From contig JAKITY010000006.1 of the NCBI GenBank assembly GCA_021647835.1, positions 1 through 39,551 of the forward strand: a stretch of DNA of 39,551 nt, read 5' to 3'. Below, one piece after another: positions 25,695 to 33,642 of the stretch. Under the pieces are notes generated by a model that worked only from the letters and a program-made list of their open reading frames with translations, had not been told where the DNA came from and ran no database searches. The DNA is from Flavobacteriaceae bacterium. Lineage in GTDB: Bacteria > Bacteroidota > Bacteroidia > Flavobacteriales > Flavobacteriaceae. Position 1 is the stretch's first letter. The number at the start of each line of letters is the position of its first letter. The position numbers and the translations under genes were made by a program.

Positions 25695-26489
25695 TTAATT
25701 CATTAAAGCGTAAGTTATTGCAATTACTCCAACAACAGCACAATATAAAGCAAAATAAGAAAGTTTGCTCTTTTTAACCAATGAAATCATCCACGTACAA
25801 GCAAATAATCCTGAGATAAATGCGGCTAAAAATCCAACAGAAAAAATTCCTATTTGTGAACTTTCAAAACTAATTTCTCCACCTAAAATGTCTTTGGCTA
25901 CTTTCCCGAAAATTAATGGAACGACCATCAAAAAAGAAAATTTTGCAGCTTTTGTTCTATCAATCCCTAATAAAACCGCTGTCGATATTGTTGCTCCTGA
26001 ACGTGAAATTCCTGGCAACATGGCTATCGCTTGTGAAACGCCAATCACAAATACGCTAAAAAAAGTGGTGTTTTTATCGGTATTTTTGGCTTTATCAGCA
26101 AATAAAAGTAATAAAGCTGTAATAATTAGCATAAAACCTACGAGAAGAATTTGTCCGCCAAAAAAAGATTCTAATTTATCTTCAAAAAAGAAACCAATCA
26201 TCGCTGCAGGAAGCATCGAAAATATAATTTTTAATGAGAACTGTGTTTCTTCATTCCATTTAAATTGAAACAATCCTTTAAATATTTCTACAATTTCTTT
26301 TCTAAAAATTGCCATTGTACTCAATGCTGTTGCAAAGTGTAAAATAACAGTAAAAGTAAGGCTTTCTTCAGGTAATGAATTGTTGCCCAAAATCGCTTTC
26401 ATCAATTCTAAATGTCCGCTTGATGAAACTGGTAAAAACTCGGTTAATCCTTGAATTAATCCTAAAATAATAGCTTCTAAATAACTCAT
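25695..26489 (-). CDS. uppP: Undecaprenyl-diphosphate phosphatase
   Basis: 264-residue polytopic membrane enzyme (BacA family) that regenerates undecaprenyl phosphate, the lipid carrier of cell-wall synthesis. The active-site blocks are GLTEFLPVSSSGHLEL (about residues 14-29) and LPGISRSGATIS (about 158-169). About eight membrane helices. Its ATG overlaps the end of the DUF3098 gene by 4 bases, indicating translational coupling. Together with ftsX it forms a cell-envelope and division operon. Confidence 0.95.
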   Translation of the reverse strand: MSYLEAIILGLIQGLTEFLPVSSSGHLELMKAILGNNSLPEESLTFTVILHFATALSTMAIFRKEIVEIFKGLFQFKWNEETQFSLKIIFSMLPAAMIGFFFEDKLESFFGGQILLVGFMLIITALLLLFADKAKNTDKNTTFFSVFVIGVSQAIAMLPGISRSGATISTAVLLGIDRTKAAKFSFLMVVPLIFGKVAKDILGGEISFESSQIGIFSVGFLAAFISGLFACTWMISLVKKSKLSYFALYCAVVGVIAITYALMN

Positions 26490-26734
26490 TGTTTTTTAGG
26501 CTTTGCAAATATCGCATACGCCTCAATAGCCAAACCAATCAACACCAAAGTTGGTGCTAATCTAATTCTTTGAAAATTATAAATCTCTTCGTTAAACACG
26601 TTTGGATCGTCACTTCCGCCTCCAGACATTAGTATAAAGCCAAGTGCAATAACTGCTAATCCTATAAGCATTATTGTATAATTTTTCTTTTCAAAAAGAA
26701 ATGTCTCTTTCTTTTTTTTCTCTTGATTTTTCAT
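26486..26734 (-). CDS. DUF3098-type two-TM protein
   Basis: 82-residue membrane protein. A Lys-rich cytoplasmic start (KKKKET) leads to a helix at about residues 20-40 (MLIGLAVIALGFILMSG), a short GGGSDDPN loop and a second helix at about 57-75. The size, position between ftsX and uppP, and the GG-SDDPNVFNEEIY-FQR loop match the DUF3098 family of Bacteroidota. No activity is known. The conserved placement beside ftsX and uppP suggests an envelope role. Confidence 0.85.
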   Translation of the reverse strand: MKNQEKKKKETFLFEKKNYTIMLIGLAVIALGFILMSGGGSDDPNVFNEEIYNFQRIRLAPTLVLIGLAIEAYAIFAKPKKQ

Positions 26735-26737
26735 GTT

Positions 26738-27616
26738 TTAATAATATAAATCTTCGGTTCTTAAATTTAAGAAACGCCTTGTTGCAAAAAATGTACTGAG
26801 CAATGTTATGAATATTCCTATCAATAAAATTGCGCCAAACAAAACTCCTAATAATAATTTATCATCTAATATCCTTAATTCTGGAAGGGTTTTGTTCATA
26901 TAATAAACAACGCCAGCAATTCCTGAAACTGCTAATAAAGAACCTAAAACACCAAGTTGAATCCCTTTCCAAAGAAACGGTTTTCTGATAAATCCTTTTG
27001 TAGCGCCAACCATTTGCATTGTTTTAATGGTAAATCGTTTTGAATAAACTGATAATCTGATTGCACTGTTAATCAATACAACTGCAATCAGCATAAATAA
27101 TCCGCTAAAAATCAACACCCAAAGACTAATACGTTGAATGTTTTTGGTTAACAAATCAATCAATGATTTGTCATACGACACTTCAAAAACATTTTTGTTT
27201 TTTGATAATTCTTTATCAACTTCTGACATTTTTTCTGGTGTTACAAAATCAGATTTTACATATATATTTATGGCGTTTTTCAAAGGATTTTCTCCTAAAT
27301 ACTCCATAAAATCTTCACCAATATCTTTACTGTATTCTTTTGCAGCCGTTTCTTTTGATACAAAATCAACTGCTTTTGCATAGTCCTGCTTTTCTAAATT
27401 TGATTGTAACTCCTTGATATCTTTCTCTTTGGCGCTATCATTTAAAAAAACGGTGATCGCAACTTGCTCTTTAAAATGATCTGAAATTGTTTTGGTTTTT
27501 AAAACCAACAACCCCAGTAATCCTAATAAAAATAGCACTAAAGCAATACTTACAACTACCGAAAAATACGATGAGCGCAAGCGACGTTTTTGATATTTAT
27601 CAAATGATTTAGACAT
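26738..27616 (-). CDS. ftsX: Cell division protein FtsX
   Basis: 292-residue permease-like protein that couples FtsE ATPase activity to peptidoglycan hydrolases at the septum. The cytoplasmic N-terminus is followed by TM1 (about 16-42), an extracytoplasmic domain (about 43-165) and three C-terminal helices (about 168-190, 215-238, 258-280). The FtsX/LolE core motif is KTMQMVGATKGFIRKPFLWKG. It heads the ftsX/DUF3098/uppP/truB operon with 3-base or overlapping junctions. ftsE is not adjacent, which is usual for this phylum. Confidence 0.93.
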   Translation of the reverse strand: MSKSFDKYQKRRLRSSYFSVVVSIALVLFLLGLLGLLVLKTKTISDHFKEQVAITVFLNDSAKEKDIKELQSNLEKQDYAKAVDFVSKETAAKEYSKDIGEDFMEYLGENPLKNAINIYVKSDFVTPEKMSEVDKELSKNKNVFEVSYDKSLIDLLTKNIQRISLWVLIFSGLFMLIAVVLINSAIRLSVYSKRFTIKTMQMVGATKGFIRKPFLWKGIQLGVLGSLLAVSGIAGVVYYMNKTLPELRILDDKLLLGVLFGAILLIGIFITLLSTFFATRRFLNLRTEDLYY

Positions 27617-27677
27617 TTATTCTTTAGAAATTTTGTGCAAGATACAAATATTACTAACGAAAATTAAACTATAAATA

Positions 27678-28079
27678 TTATTCAATTTCTTGACATAATT
27701 CTATTAAAACGCCATTTGTAGATTTTGGATGCAAAAAAGCAACTAATTTATTGTCTGCACCCTTTTTTGGTTTTTCATTCAACACTATAAACCCTTCGGA
27801 TTTTAATCTTTTCATTTCTGATACTATATCTGTAACTGCAAAAGCAATATGATGCACACCTTCGCCTTTTTTTTCAATAAATTTAGCTATTGGACTATCT
27901 TCCTTTGTTGCCTCTAGCAATTCAATTTTATTTGATCCAACTTTAAAAAATGATGTTTTGACACCTTCACTTGCTACCTCTTCTGTTTTGTAGTGTTTTT
28001 TTCCAAAAAGAGAAGCGTATAATTTATTTGATACTTCTAGGTTTTTTACAGCAATACCAATATGTTCTATATTTTTCAT
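27678..28079 (-). CDS. mce: Methylmalonyl-CoA epimerase
   Basis: 133-residue VOC-fold metalloenzyme that interconverts (R)- and (S)-methylmalonyl-CoA on the propionate route. IEHIGIAVKNLE gives the first metal His. VHHIAFAVTDI carries the second, and the catalytic Glu lies near the C-terminal GVLIELCQE. I set the ATG at 28079 because the upstream ATG (28097) lies on the far side of the promoter element TATCTTTA (28092-28085). The mRNA would then be essentially leaderless. The mutase genes are not in the window. Confidence 0.92.
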   Translation of the reverse strand: MKNIEHIGIAVKNLEVSNKLYASLFGKKHYKTEEVASEGVKTSFFKVGSNKIELLEATKEDSPIAKFIEKKGEGVHHIAFAVTDIVSEMKRLKSEGFIVLNEKPKKGADNKLVAFLHPKSTNGVLIELCQEIE

Positions 28080-28084
28080 AGTGT

Positions 28085-28092
28085 AAAGATAA
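28085..28092 (-). promoter_or_regulatory. -7-like element TATCTTTA of mce
   Basis: One mismatch to TAnnTTTG. It ends five bases before the mce ATG, so a leaderless transcript is likely. Confidence 0.45.
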
Positions 28093-28108
28093 AACATCTG
28101 AAATAAAA

Positions 28109-28136
28109 AACACCTTATCTAAACTGATAAGGTGTT
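28109..28136 (-). terminator. Terminator facing the minus strand with no gene upstream
   Basis: Perfect 11-bp stem AACACCTTATC / GATAAGGTGTT with a 6-base loop. The T run follows only on the minus strand (28110-28105). It would stop leftward transcription coming from 28137-28420, where no minus-strand gene is visible. Alternatively it insulates the mce promoter. Confidence 0.75.
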
Positions 28137-28159
28137 ATAGCAATTTTCCCTTCGGTATA

Positions 28160-28405
28160 TTTTAGTAGTTATAATAGAGTTCCCCAAAAACTCTGGCACA
28201 AAGTTGTGCTAAAAGAAACTTACTCACAAGAGGAAAAACCCTTTTTAAAAAAGGGGGAAAACCCTTATTTTTTAAGAATACAATAATAATATTGATTTAA
28301 CGGATTTACTGTAAGTGTTTTACATGAATTTGAGTTGACCTAAAAAAAAATAAACTCAATTATACTCTAATTAAATTATGTATATTAGCAGTATAACTAC
28401 TAAAA
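28160..28405. other. Gene-free structured region bounded by 14-bp perfect inverted repeats
   Basis: TTTTAGTAGTTATA (28160-28173) and TATAACTACTAAAA (28392-28405) are perfect inverted copies 218 bases apart. Between them lie hairpin AGAGTT/AACTCT (28176-28194), hairpin GCACAA/TTGTGC (28196-28209), and CCCTTTTT/AAAAAGGG (28239-28255). The last overlaps an alternative AAGGG/CCCTT stem followed by ATTTTTT (28251-28272). Two direct repeats of the type GAGG/GGGG-AAAA-CCCTT lie at 28230-28244 and 28253-28265. No open frame of note. It leads into the lipoprotein gene, with a TATATTAG element at 28381-28388. Operator array, leader RNA and MITE remnant are all possible. Confidence 0.6.
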
Positions 28406-28419
28406 ACATATAAACTATT

Positions 28420-28908
28420 ATGAAAACCCTTAGCCGATTAAACAACTTTTTATTATTGGTAATCTTTGTTTCATTTATTTCTTGTGGAAATATAGCGCAA
28501 GATCCTCCTGTGCCTAAAGACAAGTTAATTTCTACCAAAACTGCTGAAAAATATATTGCGCAGTACAACTCTATAAAATACAAAGCAATAAGCGAAGTAA
28601 CAGGAAAACCAGATGCTTTAGAGTTTTATTATACCATTGCAGAGCTAGAAGGCTACCTTGCGTATGTAAAAAAGGAAGCTAACAAACAAGGAATAATCCC
28701 TAAAGGACTTGCTATCTCATTAGCCGCATACCCTAAGGATGTGCATGTAAAACAACAACAAAATGGGTTGACTACAATTATTTTAAGACCTTATGGTCAA
28801 AGAATGATTAATAAAGCTGGTTTTTTAGCGCCACCTCCTAATAATGATGAGATTATTAAAACGATTTCTCCTATGAATGACGCTGGCTCTACACCTCCTT
28901 TTGATTAA
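28420..28908 (+). CDS. Lipoprotein heading the two-component gene set
   Basis: 162-residue exported protein. Signal MKTLSRLNNFLLLVIFVSF ends in lipobox ISCGN (Cys at about residue 22), followed by a Pro-rich start (QDPPVPKDK). The mature part has a helical half (YIAQYNSIKYKAISEV, ELEGYLAYVKKEANKQGI) and a half with strands (GLTTIILRPYGQRMI). It ends in an Asn/Pro-rich tail. I do not recognise a domain. It lies 19 bases before the multi-TM gene and is probably co-transcribed with that gene, the kinase and the regulator. A ligand-binding or signalling partner is plausible but unproven. Confidence 0.85.
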   Translation: MKTLSRLNNFLLLVIFVSFISCGNIAQDPPVPKDKLISTKTAEKYIAQYNSIKYKAISEVTGKPDALEFYYTIAELEGYLAYVKKEANKQGIIPKGLAISLAAYPKDVHVKQQQNGLTTIILRPYGQRMINKAGFLAPPPNNDEIIKTISPMNDAGSTPPFD

Positions 28909-28927
28909 TTAAAGTCTCACAATTGCA

Positions 28928-29599
28928 ATGTTTGAAGATTTAAGTTTTTGGTCTCTTTTTAGAATGTCTTTAAGGTACTTAGAGTTGTTAAGCGCTATCA
29001 TAGGCACATTAATGTTCTATAAATACAAGCATACTTTCTTAAAGTATTTTTTAATATTACTATGGTACACTGCGCTCAATGAATTCTTAGGGAAATATAT
29101 TATAGATTATCAATTAGAAAACAACTTAACGGGCAATAATAGAATTATCTATAATATATACAACACCATTAATTTTGTTGTTTTGCTACTTATTTATAAG
29201 CACTATATACAATCAAAAACTTTTAAAAAGTGGATTGTTGGTTTTATCGCTACATATTTAATTTCATTAATTATCTCAGGATTTTATGAAAACTATTTAG
29301 TTGTCGGTCAAAGTACTTCCTACATCGTTGGTGCAAGTTTTTTAATCATTTCTATTGCATATTACTTTATTGAAATTCTTAATTCAGATAAGGTGTTAAA
29401 TATTCAGAAAAGTTTACTTTTTTGGATAAGTGTAGGTTTACTACTATTTCATATTGGTAGTATTCCGTTTGCGGTCGTAAGTAATTATTATGCATCTATT
29501 CCTGATTTAAAGTATATGTTTTATGTAAGGTTCGTTTTGATTGCTATTTTATATTCACTTTATATTATTGGTTTTATATGGAGCGAGAAGGAGGAATAG
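28928..29599 (+). CDS. Multi-TM membrane protein, candidate sensor of the two-component set
   Basis: 223-residue integral membrane protein with about six or seven helices (roughly at residues 14-30, 38-56, 74-92, 100-118, 130-150, 160-180, 200-218) joined by short loops. It has no transporter signature. Its 3' end overlaps the histidine kinase start by 22 bases, implying coupled synthesis. The kinase has one TM helix and no sensory domain, so this protein is the obvious candidate for signal perception. Similar multi-TM genes precede LuxR-type pairs in other Flavobacteria as far as I recall. Family name unknown. Confidence 0.85.
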   Translation: MFEDLSFWSLFRMSLRYLELLSAIIGTLMFYKYKHTFLKYFLILLWYTALNEFLGKYIIDYQLENNLTGNNRIIYNIYNTINFVVLLLIYKHYIQSKTFKKWIVGFIATYLISLIISGFYENYLVVGQSTSYIVGASFLIISIAYYFIEILNSDKVLNIQKSLLFWISVGLLLFHIGSIPFAVVSNYYASIPDLKYMFYVRFVLIAILYSLYIIGFIWSEKEE

Positions 29600-30327
29600 C
29601 AGTTTTAATTTCTATAGGAGTATTGGTACTACTATGTGTTGTAGTCATCTTTCTTTTTGTGATTTTTCAGAGAAGGAAAAACACATTATTGCAAGAACAA
29701 GAAGATGCGCAAAAACAGTTTGAAAAAGAAATTGCTGAAACTCAAATAGAAATACGAGAGCAAACGCTAAAGAACATTAGCTGGGAATTACATGACAATA
29801 TTGGTCAATTATTAACACTTGCCAAAATACAGTTGCAAGTAGCAACTCCTGACAATATAAAAGAAGTAAGCGGTACAATAGGTAAAGGTTTGCAAGAAGT
29901 GCGTGCGTTATCAAAATTGATTAATCCTGACTTTATAAAAAATATTGAACTTTATAAGGTTGTACAACTCGAAATTGATCGTTTTAATCGATTAAATTTC
30001 ATCAAATCAGACCTGAATATTATTGGCGAAGCACATAAATTAGATTCTAAAGTCGAAATTATTTTATTTAGAATTTTACAAGAGTTTTTCTCTAATACTA
30101 TCAAACATTCAAAAGCAACAACGTTGAATGTCATTTTAGATTATCAAAAAAGTTCTTTACATATAACTGCCGAAGATAATGGTGTTGGTTATGATACTTC
30201 TAAAGATACTAAAAAAGGAATAGGGTTATTAAACATCCAAAACAGAGCAAAATTAATCAATGCAAAAATAGATTTTAACTCTGAAATAGGAAAAGGAACA
30301 AAATTAAAAATTATTCACTACTTTTAA
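29578..30327 (+). CDS. Histidine kinase (HisKA_3 / NarX-DesK type) without sensor domain
   Basis: 249-residue membrane-bound kinase. One helix at about residues 7-30 leads to a short coiled coil (about 31-66) and the HisKA_3 dimerisation helix with phospho-acceptor His72 in ELHDNIGQLLTLAKIQ. The HATPase_c domain has the N-box around EFFSNTIKHSKA, the G1-type EDNGVGYD and a GIGLLNIQNR turn. There is no periplasmic or PAS domain, so input must come from a partner, most likely the preceding membrane protein. The response regulator gene follows after 3 bases. Confidence 0.94.
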   Translation: MEREGGIAVLISIGVLVLLCVVVIFLFVIFQRRKNTLLQEQEDAQKQFEKEIAETQIEIREQTLKNISWELHDNIGQLLTLAKIQLQVATPDNIKEVSGTIGKGLQEVRALSKLINPDFIKNIELYKVVQLEIDRFNRLNFIKSDLNIIGEAHKLDSKVEIILFRILQEFFSNTIKHSKATTLNVILDYQKSSLHITAEDNGVGYDTSKDTKKGIGLLNIQNRAKLINAKIDFNSEIGKGTKLKIIHYF

Positions 30328-30330
30328 ACT

Positions 30331-30975
30331 ATGCAAAAATATACTGTAGCTATTGTAGAAGATCATTTGTTGCTTTCGCAAGCAATAGGAAATATTGTAG
30401 ATTCATTTGATGAGTTTGAAGTCATTTGTTTATGTAATAATGGTAAAGAACTGATTGATAAATTTTCTGATTCAAATAAAAATATAACTCCAGATATTAT
30501 TTTAATGGACATTAATATGCCAATAATGAATGGTATTGAGACTACAGAATGGCTTACAAAACATCATTCGGATGCAAAAGTTTTAGCACTTTCTGTAGAA
30601 GATGATGAAATTACAATTTTAAAAATGCTTCGTGCAGGCGCAAAAGGATATTTACTAAAAGACACCGAAAAATCTATTTTAGAACATGCCTTATTAGAAG
30701 TTATCAAAAACGGATTTTATCATACTAGAGATGTTACAAATATATTAATGAATTCAATTTCTGGAGAACAAAAATCAATACAACTCAAGGAAAAAGAATT
30801 GATTTTTATAAAGTATGCCTGTACAGAAATGACCTATAAAGAAATTGCTGATAAAATGTTCTTGAGTCCTAAGACTATTGATGGTTATAGACAGGTATTG
30901 TTTGAAAAATTAGGCGTTAAAAATAGAATTGGATTAGCCATGTATGCTATCAGAAATAAAATATTTACACCTTAA
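30331..30975 (+). CDS. NarL/LuxR-family response regulator
   Basis: 214-residue regulator. The receiver domain has acidic pair Glu10-Asp11, phospho-acceptor Asp60 (ILMDINMPIMNG), the switch Ser in ALSVEDD and Lys in GYLLKDTEKS. The LuxR-type helix-turn-helix at the C-terminus is MTYKEIADKMFLSPKTIDGY followed by RQVLFEKLGV. It is the partner of the kinase 3 bases upstream. The direct repeats at 28230-28265 before the first gene of the set are candidate binding sites. Confidence 0.95.
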   Translation: MQKYTVAIVEDHLLLSQAIGNIVDSFDEFEVICLCNNGKELIDKFSDSNKNITPDIILMDINMPIMNGIETTEWLTKHHSDAKVLALSVEDDEITILKMLRAGAKGYLLKDTEKSILEHALLEVIKNGFYHTRDVTNILMNSISGEQKSIQLKEKELIFIKYACTEMTYKEIADKMFLSPKTIDGYRQVLFEKLGVKNRIGLAMYAIRNKIFTP

Positions 30976-31006
30976 TGTCAATAATTTTCTAACTTCTGGT
31001 CTGGTT

Positions 31007-31042
31007 TTTGAGTACCAGTATCGAATTTAAACCTTATTTTTG
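31007..31042 (+). promoter_or_regulatory. Promoter of rbfA with leaderless start
   Basis: TTTG (31007-31010), 24 bases, then a perfect -7 TATTTTTG (31035-31042). Only four bases separate it from the rbfA ATG at 31047, so transcription would begin at the start codon. Confidence 0.6.
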
Positions 31043-31046
31043 CCAA

Positions 31047-31442
31047 ATGGAAGAAACAAACAGACAGAAAAAAATTGCGGGAGTCTTACAAAAAGACTTA
31101 GTTGATGTGCTTCAAAAAGCAGCACAAGATGGTATGAAAGGCGTTTTAATCTCTGTTACTAAAGTGCGTGTTACTACAGATCTATCTGAAGCAAAGGTAT
31201 TTATCAGTGTTTTTCCGTCAGAAAAAAGAGAAGAATTGTTAAAAGGAATTATTTCTAATACTATAACTATTCGTCATGAATTGGCAAAACGAACAAGACA
31301 TCAATTGCGTAGAATGCCACATTTATCATTTTTTGCTGATGATTCTTTAGATTATATTGATGGAATTGAAAGTGCTTTAAAAGGCGATAGAGACAATCCT
31401 ATTACAAACCCTGAGGTATTAGACAAACGCCAAAAAAAATAA
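31047..31442 (+). CDS. rbfA: 30S ribosome-binding factor A
   Basis: 131-residue RbfA, a KH-fold protein needed for late maturation of the 30S subunit and 16S rRNA 5' end. Family hallmarks are RQKKIAGVLQKDLVDVL at the N-terminus, LISVTKVRVTTDLSEAKVF in the core, and LRRMPHLSFFADDSLDYIDG near the end. I use the ATG at 31047. An upstream in-frame ATG at 31008 lies before the promoter element and would add 13 atypical residues. Followed after 3 bases by the LolC/E-type permease gene. Confidence 0.94.
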   Translation: MEETNRQKKIAGVLQKDLVDVLQKAAQDGMKGVLISVTKVRVTTDLSEAKVFISVFPSEKREELLKGIISNTITIRHELAKRTRHQLRRMPHLSFFADDSLDYIDGIESALKGDRDNPITNPEVLDKRQKK

Positions 31443-31445
31443 AAC

Positions 31446-32648
31446 TTGAATTTTCCACTGTACATTGCAAAACGTTATTTGTTTTCAAAAAGCAGTAATA
31501 ACACCATAAATATTATTACAATTATTGCTACAATTGGTGTTATTATTGGTACAATGGCATTATTTATTGTTCTTTCCGGATTTTCTGGATTAAAAACATT
31601 CAGTATAAATTTCTTAAAAACTTCTGACCCTGATTTTAAAATATCAGCAATAAAAGGAAAAACTATCGAGTTTTCTGAAAGTATAAAGTCTAAAATTGAA
31701 GAAGTTAATGGTATTGCTCATTACACCAAGGTGATTGAAGAACGTGCTTTTTTTGATTTTAAGAACAAAACACATCTTGCATATATAAAAGGCGTAGAGG
31801 AAAATTTTCTAAAGATAAATAACATCGACACTGCAATTGTTGTTGGTAATTGGATTGATTTTAACTTTACCAACAATGCAGTTATTGGAAACGGAATTTC
31901 TAACAAACTTTCGATGGGAATTAACGACTATCTTGAACCACTAAAAATCTATGTTCCAAAAGCAGGAAGCGGTTATGTAGAAAGTATTAAAAAAGATGTA
32001 AATGCTATTTATACACAGCCTACAGGTATATTTATGCTCAATGAAGAACTCGATAAAAAGTATGTTTTTATTCCGATAGCACTTGCACAACAATTATTGA
32101 GTTATTTGCCTAATCAAATTAGTGCGATCGAAGTAAAAGTTGACAACCTTGACGATAGAGAAAATACTATCGAAAATCTACAAAAAACACTTGGAAATAA
32201 TTATAAAATTCAAACAAGAGAACAACTAAATGCTGTTTTTTATAAGATGCTAAACACCGAAAACTTGGCTTCATATCTTATTTTTACACTAATTTTAATC
32301 ATTGCTTTATTTAATGTTATTGGTGCATTGATTATGATGATATTTGACAAAAAAAGCAATTTAAAAACACTTTATAATTTAGGTACAACAATAAAAGAAA
32401 TCAGAAAAATATTTGTTTTACAAGGTTTTTTACTCTCCTTTTTTGGATTGATATTTGGACTAACGCTCGCAATAATATTGGTATTCGTTCAACAACGTTT
32501 TGGCTTTTTTATGATTACGAAATCGCTTGCTTTTCCAATAGAATTTCAACTATTTAATGTAATTGTAGTCTTTTTTACAATTCTTGTTTTGGGTTATATC
32601 GCTTCGTTAATTGCGAGTAGTAGGATTACTAAAGAGGCTCTAGAGTAA
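31446..32648 (+). CDS. ABC transporter permease, LolC/LolE-like (FtsX domain)
   Basis: 400-residue inner-membrane permease of the lipoprotein-releasing or MacB-like class. The N-terminal motif YIAKRYLFSKSSNNTINIIT is the standard LolC/E start. TM1 lies at about 22-46, then a large periplasmic domain (about 50-265), then three helices (about 270-293, 318-345, 365-388). The FtsX loop reads DKKSNLKTLYNLGTTIKEIR. The start is TTG at 31446, three bases after rbfA, an uncommon but well-supported start. The ATPase subunit is not in the window. Lipoprotein sorting is likely, not proven. Confidence 0.9.
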   Translation: MNFPLYIAKRYLFSKSSNNTINIITIIATIGVIIGTMALFIVLSGFSGLKTFSINFLKTSDPDFKISAIKGKTIEFSESIKSKIEEVNGIAHYTKVIEERAFFDFKNKTHLAYIKGVEENFLKINNIDTAIVVGNWIDFNFTNNAVIGNGISNKLSMGINDYLEPLKIYVPKAGSGYVESIKKDVNAIYTQPTGIFMLNEELDKKYVFIPIALAQQLLSYLPNQISAIEVKVDNLDDRENTIENLQKTLGNNYKIQTREQLNAVFYKMLNTENLASYLIFTLILIIALFNVIGALIMMIFDKKSNLKTLYNLGTTIKEIRKIFVLQGFLLSFFGLIFGLTLAIILVFVQQRFGFFMITKSLAFPIEFQLFNVIVVFFTILVLGYIASLIASSRITKEALE

Positions 32649-32661
32649 GGTACCTAAAGAA

Positions 32662-33642
32662 TCACCCAAACTTCTGTAATACTTCATCCAAAACATCATA
32701 TACATCTTGTGCAGAGTCTGAAGTAACCATTTTAAGCCTATAAGGTTTAAAATTAGGAATTCCTTTAAAATAATTGGTGTAATGACGTCTTGTTTCCATT
32801 ACGCCAACAATCTCAACTTCTTTCCATGCAATTTCCATTTCAAGATGTCTTTTTGCCATTGCAACTCTATCTGCAATAGAAATTTCTGGTAAGTGTTCTT
32901 CTGTTTCAAAAAAATGTTTTACCTGCTTAAAAAACCAAGGGTTACCTATACTTGCTCGTCCAATCATGGCACCGTCTAATCCGTATTTATCACGCATTTC
33001 TACGGCTCTTTCAGGTGTATTTACATCTCCATTTCCAAAAACAGGAATGTGCATTCTTGGATTATTTTTTACCTCAGCAATTGGTTTCCAATCAGCATCT
33101 CCTTTATACATTTGTGCGCGTGTACGACCGTGAATAGCAATTGCTTTACAACCAACATCTTGAATTCTTTCGGCAACCTCAACAATTTTTATTGAATCAT
33201 GATCCCAACCTAAACGCGTTTTTACAGTAATTGGCAAATCTGTATGTTTTACCATTGCTTCAGTCAAAGAAACCATTAAATCGATGTCTTTTAATATTCC
33301 TGCACCTGCGCCTTTCGACACTACTTTTTTCACAGGACAGCCAAAATTAATATCAATAATATCTGGTTTCGATTGCTCTACAATTTCAATTGTACGCAAC
33401 ATAGAATCGAGGTTTGCTCCAAAAATTTGTATTCCTACAGGACGCTCTTTTTCATAAATATCCAACTTTTTTATGCTCTTTGCAGCATCACGAATCAAGC
33501 CTTCTGAAGAAATAAACTCGGTATATACAACATCTGCGCCTTGCTCTTTACACAATGCTCTAAATGGTGGGTCACTTACATCTTCCATTGGCGCAAGTAG
33601 TAATGGAAAGTCGGGTAACTCTATGTCGCCTATTTTTATCAA
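32662..33642 (-). CDS. dusB: tRNA-dihydrouridine synthase (DusB family)
   Basis: 326-residue flavoenzyme that reduces specific uridines in tRNA D-loops. It has a TIM-barrel with the N-terminal LLAPMEDVSDPPFRALC. The active-site Cys is in INFGCPVKKVVSKGAGAGIL, FMN/substrate residues lie in ITVKTRLGWD and AIHGRTRAQMYKG, and FGNGDV is followed by GAMIGRASIGNPW. The start is TTG at 33642, which gives the expected N-terminus. It is convergent with the permease gene, 13 bases apart. The upstream spacer is a patchwork of repeats. Confidence 0.94.
   Translation of the reverse strand: MIKIGDIELPDFPLLLAPMEDVSDPPFRALCKEQGADVVYTEFISSEGLIRDAAKSIKKLDIYEKERPVGIQIFGANLDSMLRTIEIVEQSKPDIIDINFGCPVKKVVSKGAGAGILKDIDLMVSLTEAMVKHTDLPITVKTRLGWDHDSIKIVEVAERIQDVGCKAIAIHGRTRAQMYKGDADWKPIAEVKNNPRMHIPVFGNGDVNTPERAVEMRDKYGLDGAMIGRASIGNPWFFKQVKHFFETEEHLPEISIADRVAMAKRHLEMEIAWKEVEIVGVMETRRHYTNYFKGIPNFKPYRLKMVTSDSAQDVYDVLDEVLQKFG

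Noticed and set aside
28371-28583. Minus-strand 70-codon hydrophobic frame
   Set aside because: Antisense to the lipoprotein gene. It could have explained the left-facing terminator at 28109-28136, but it lies too far upstream and has no promoter or family resemblance.
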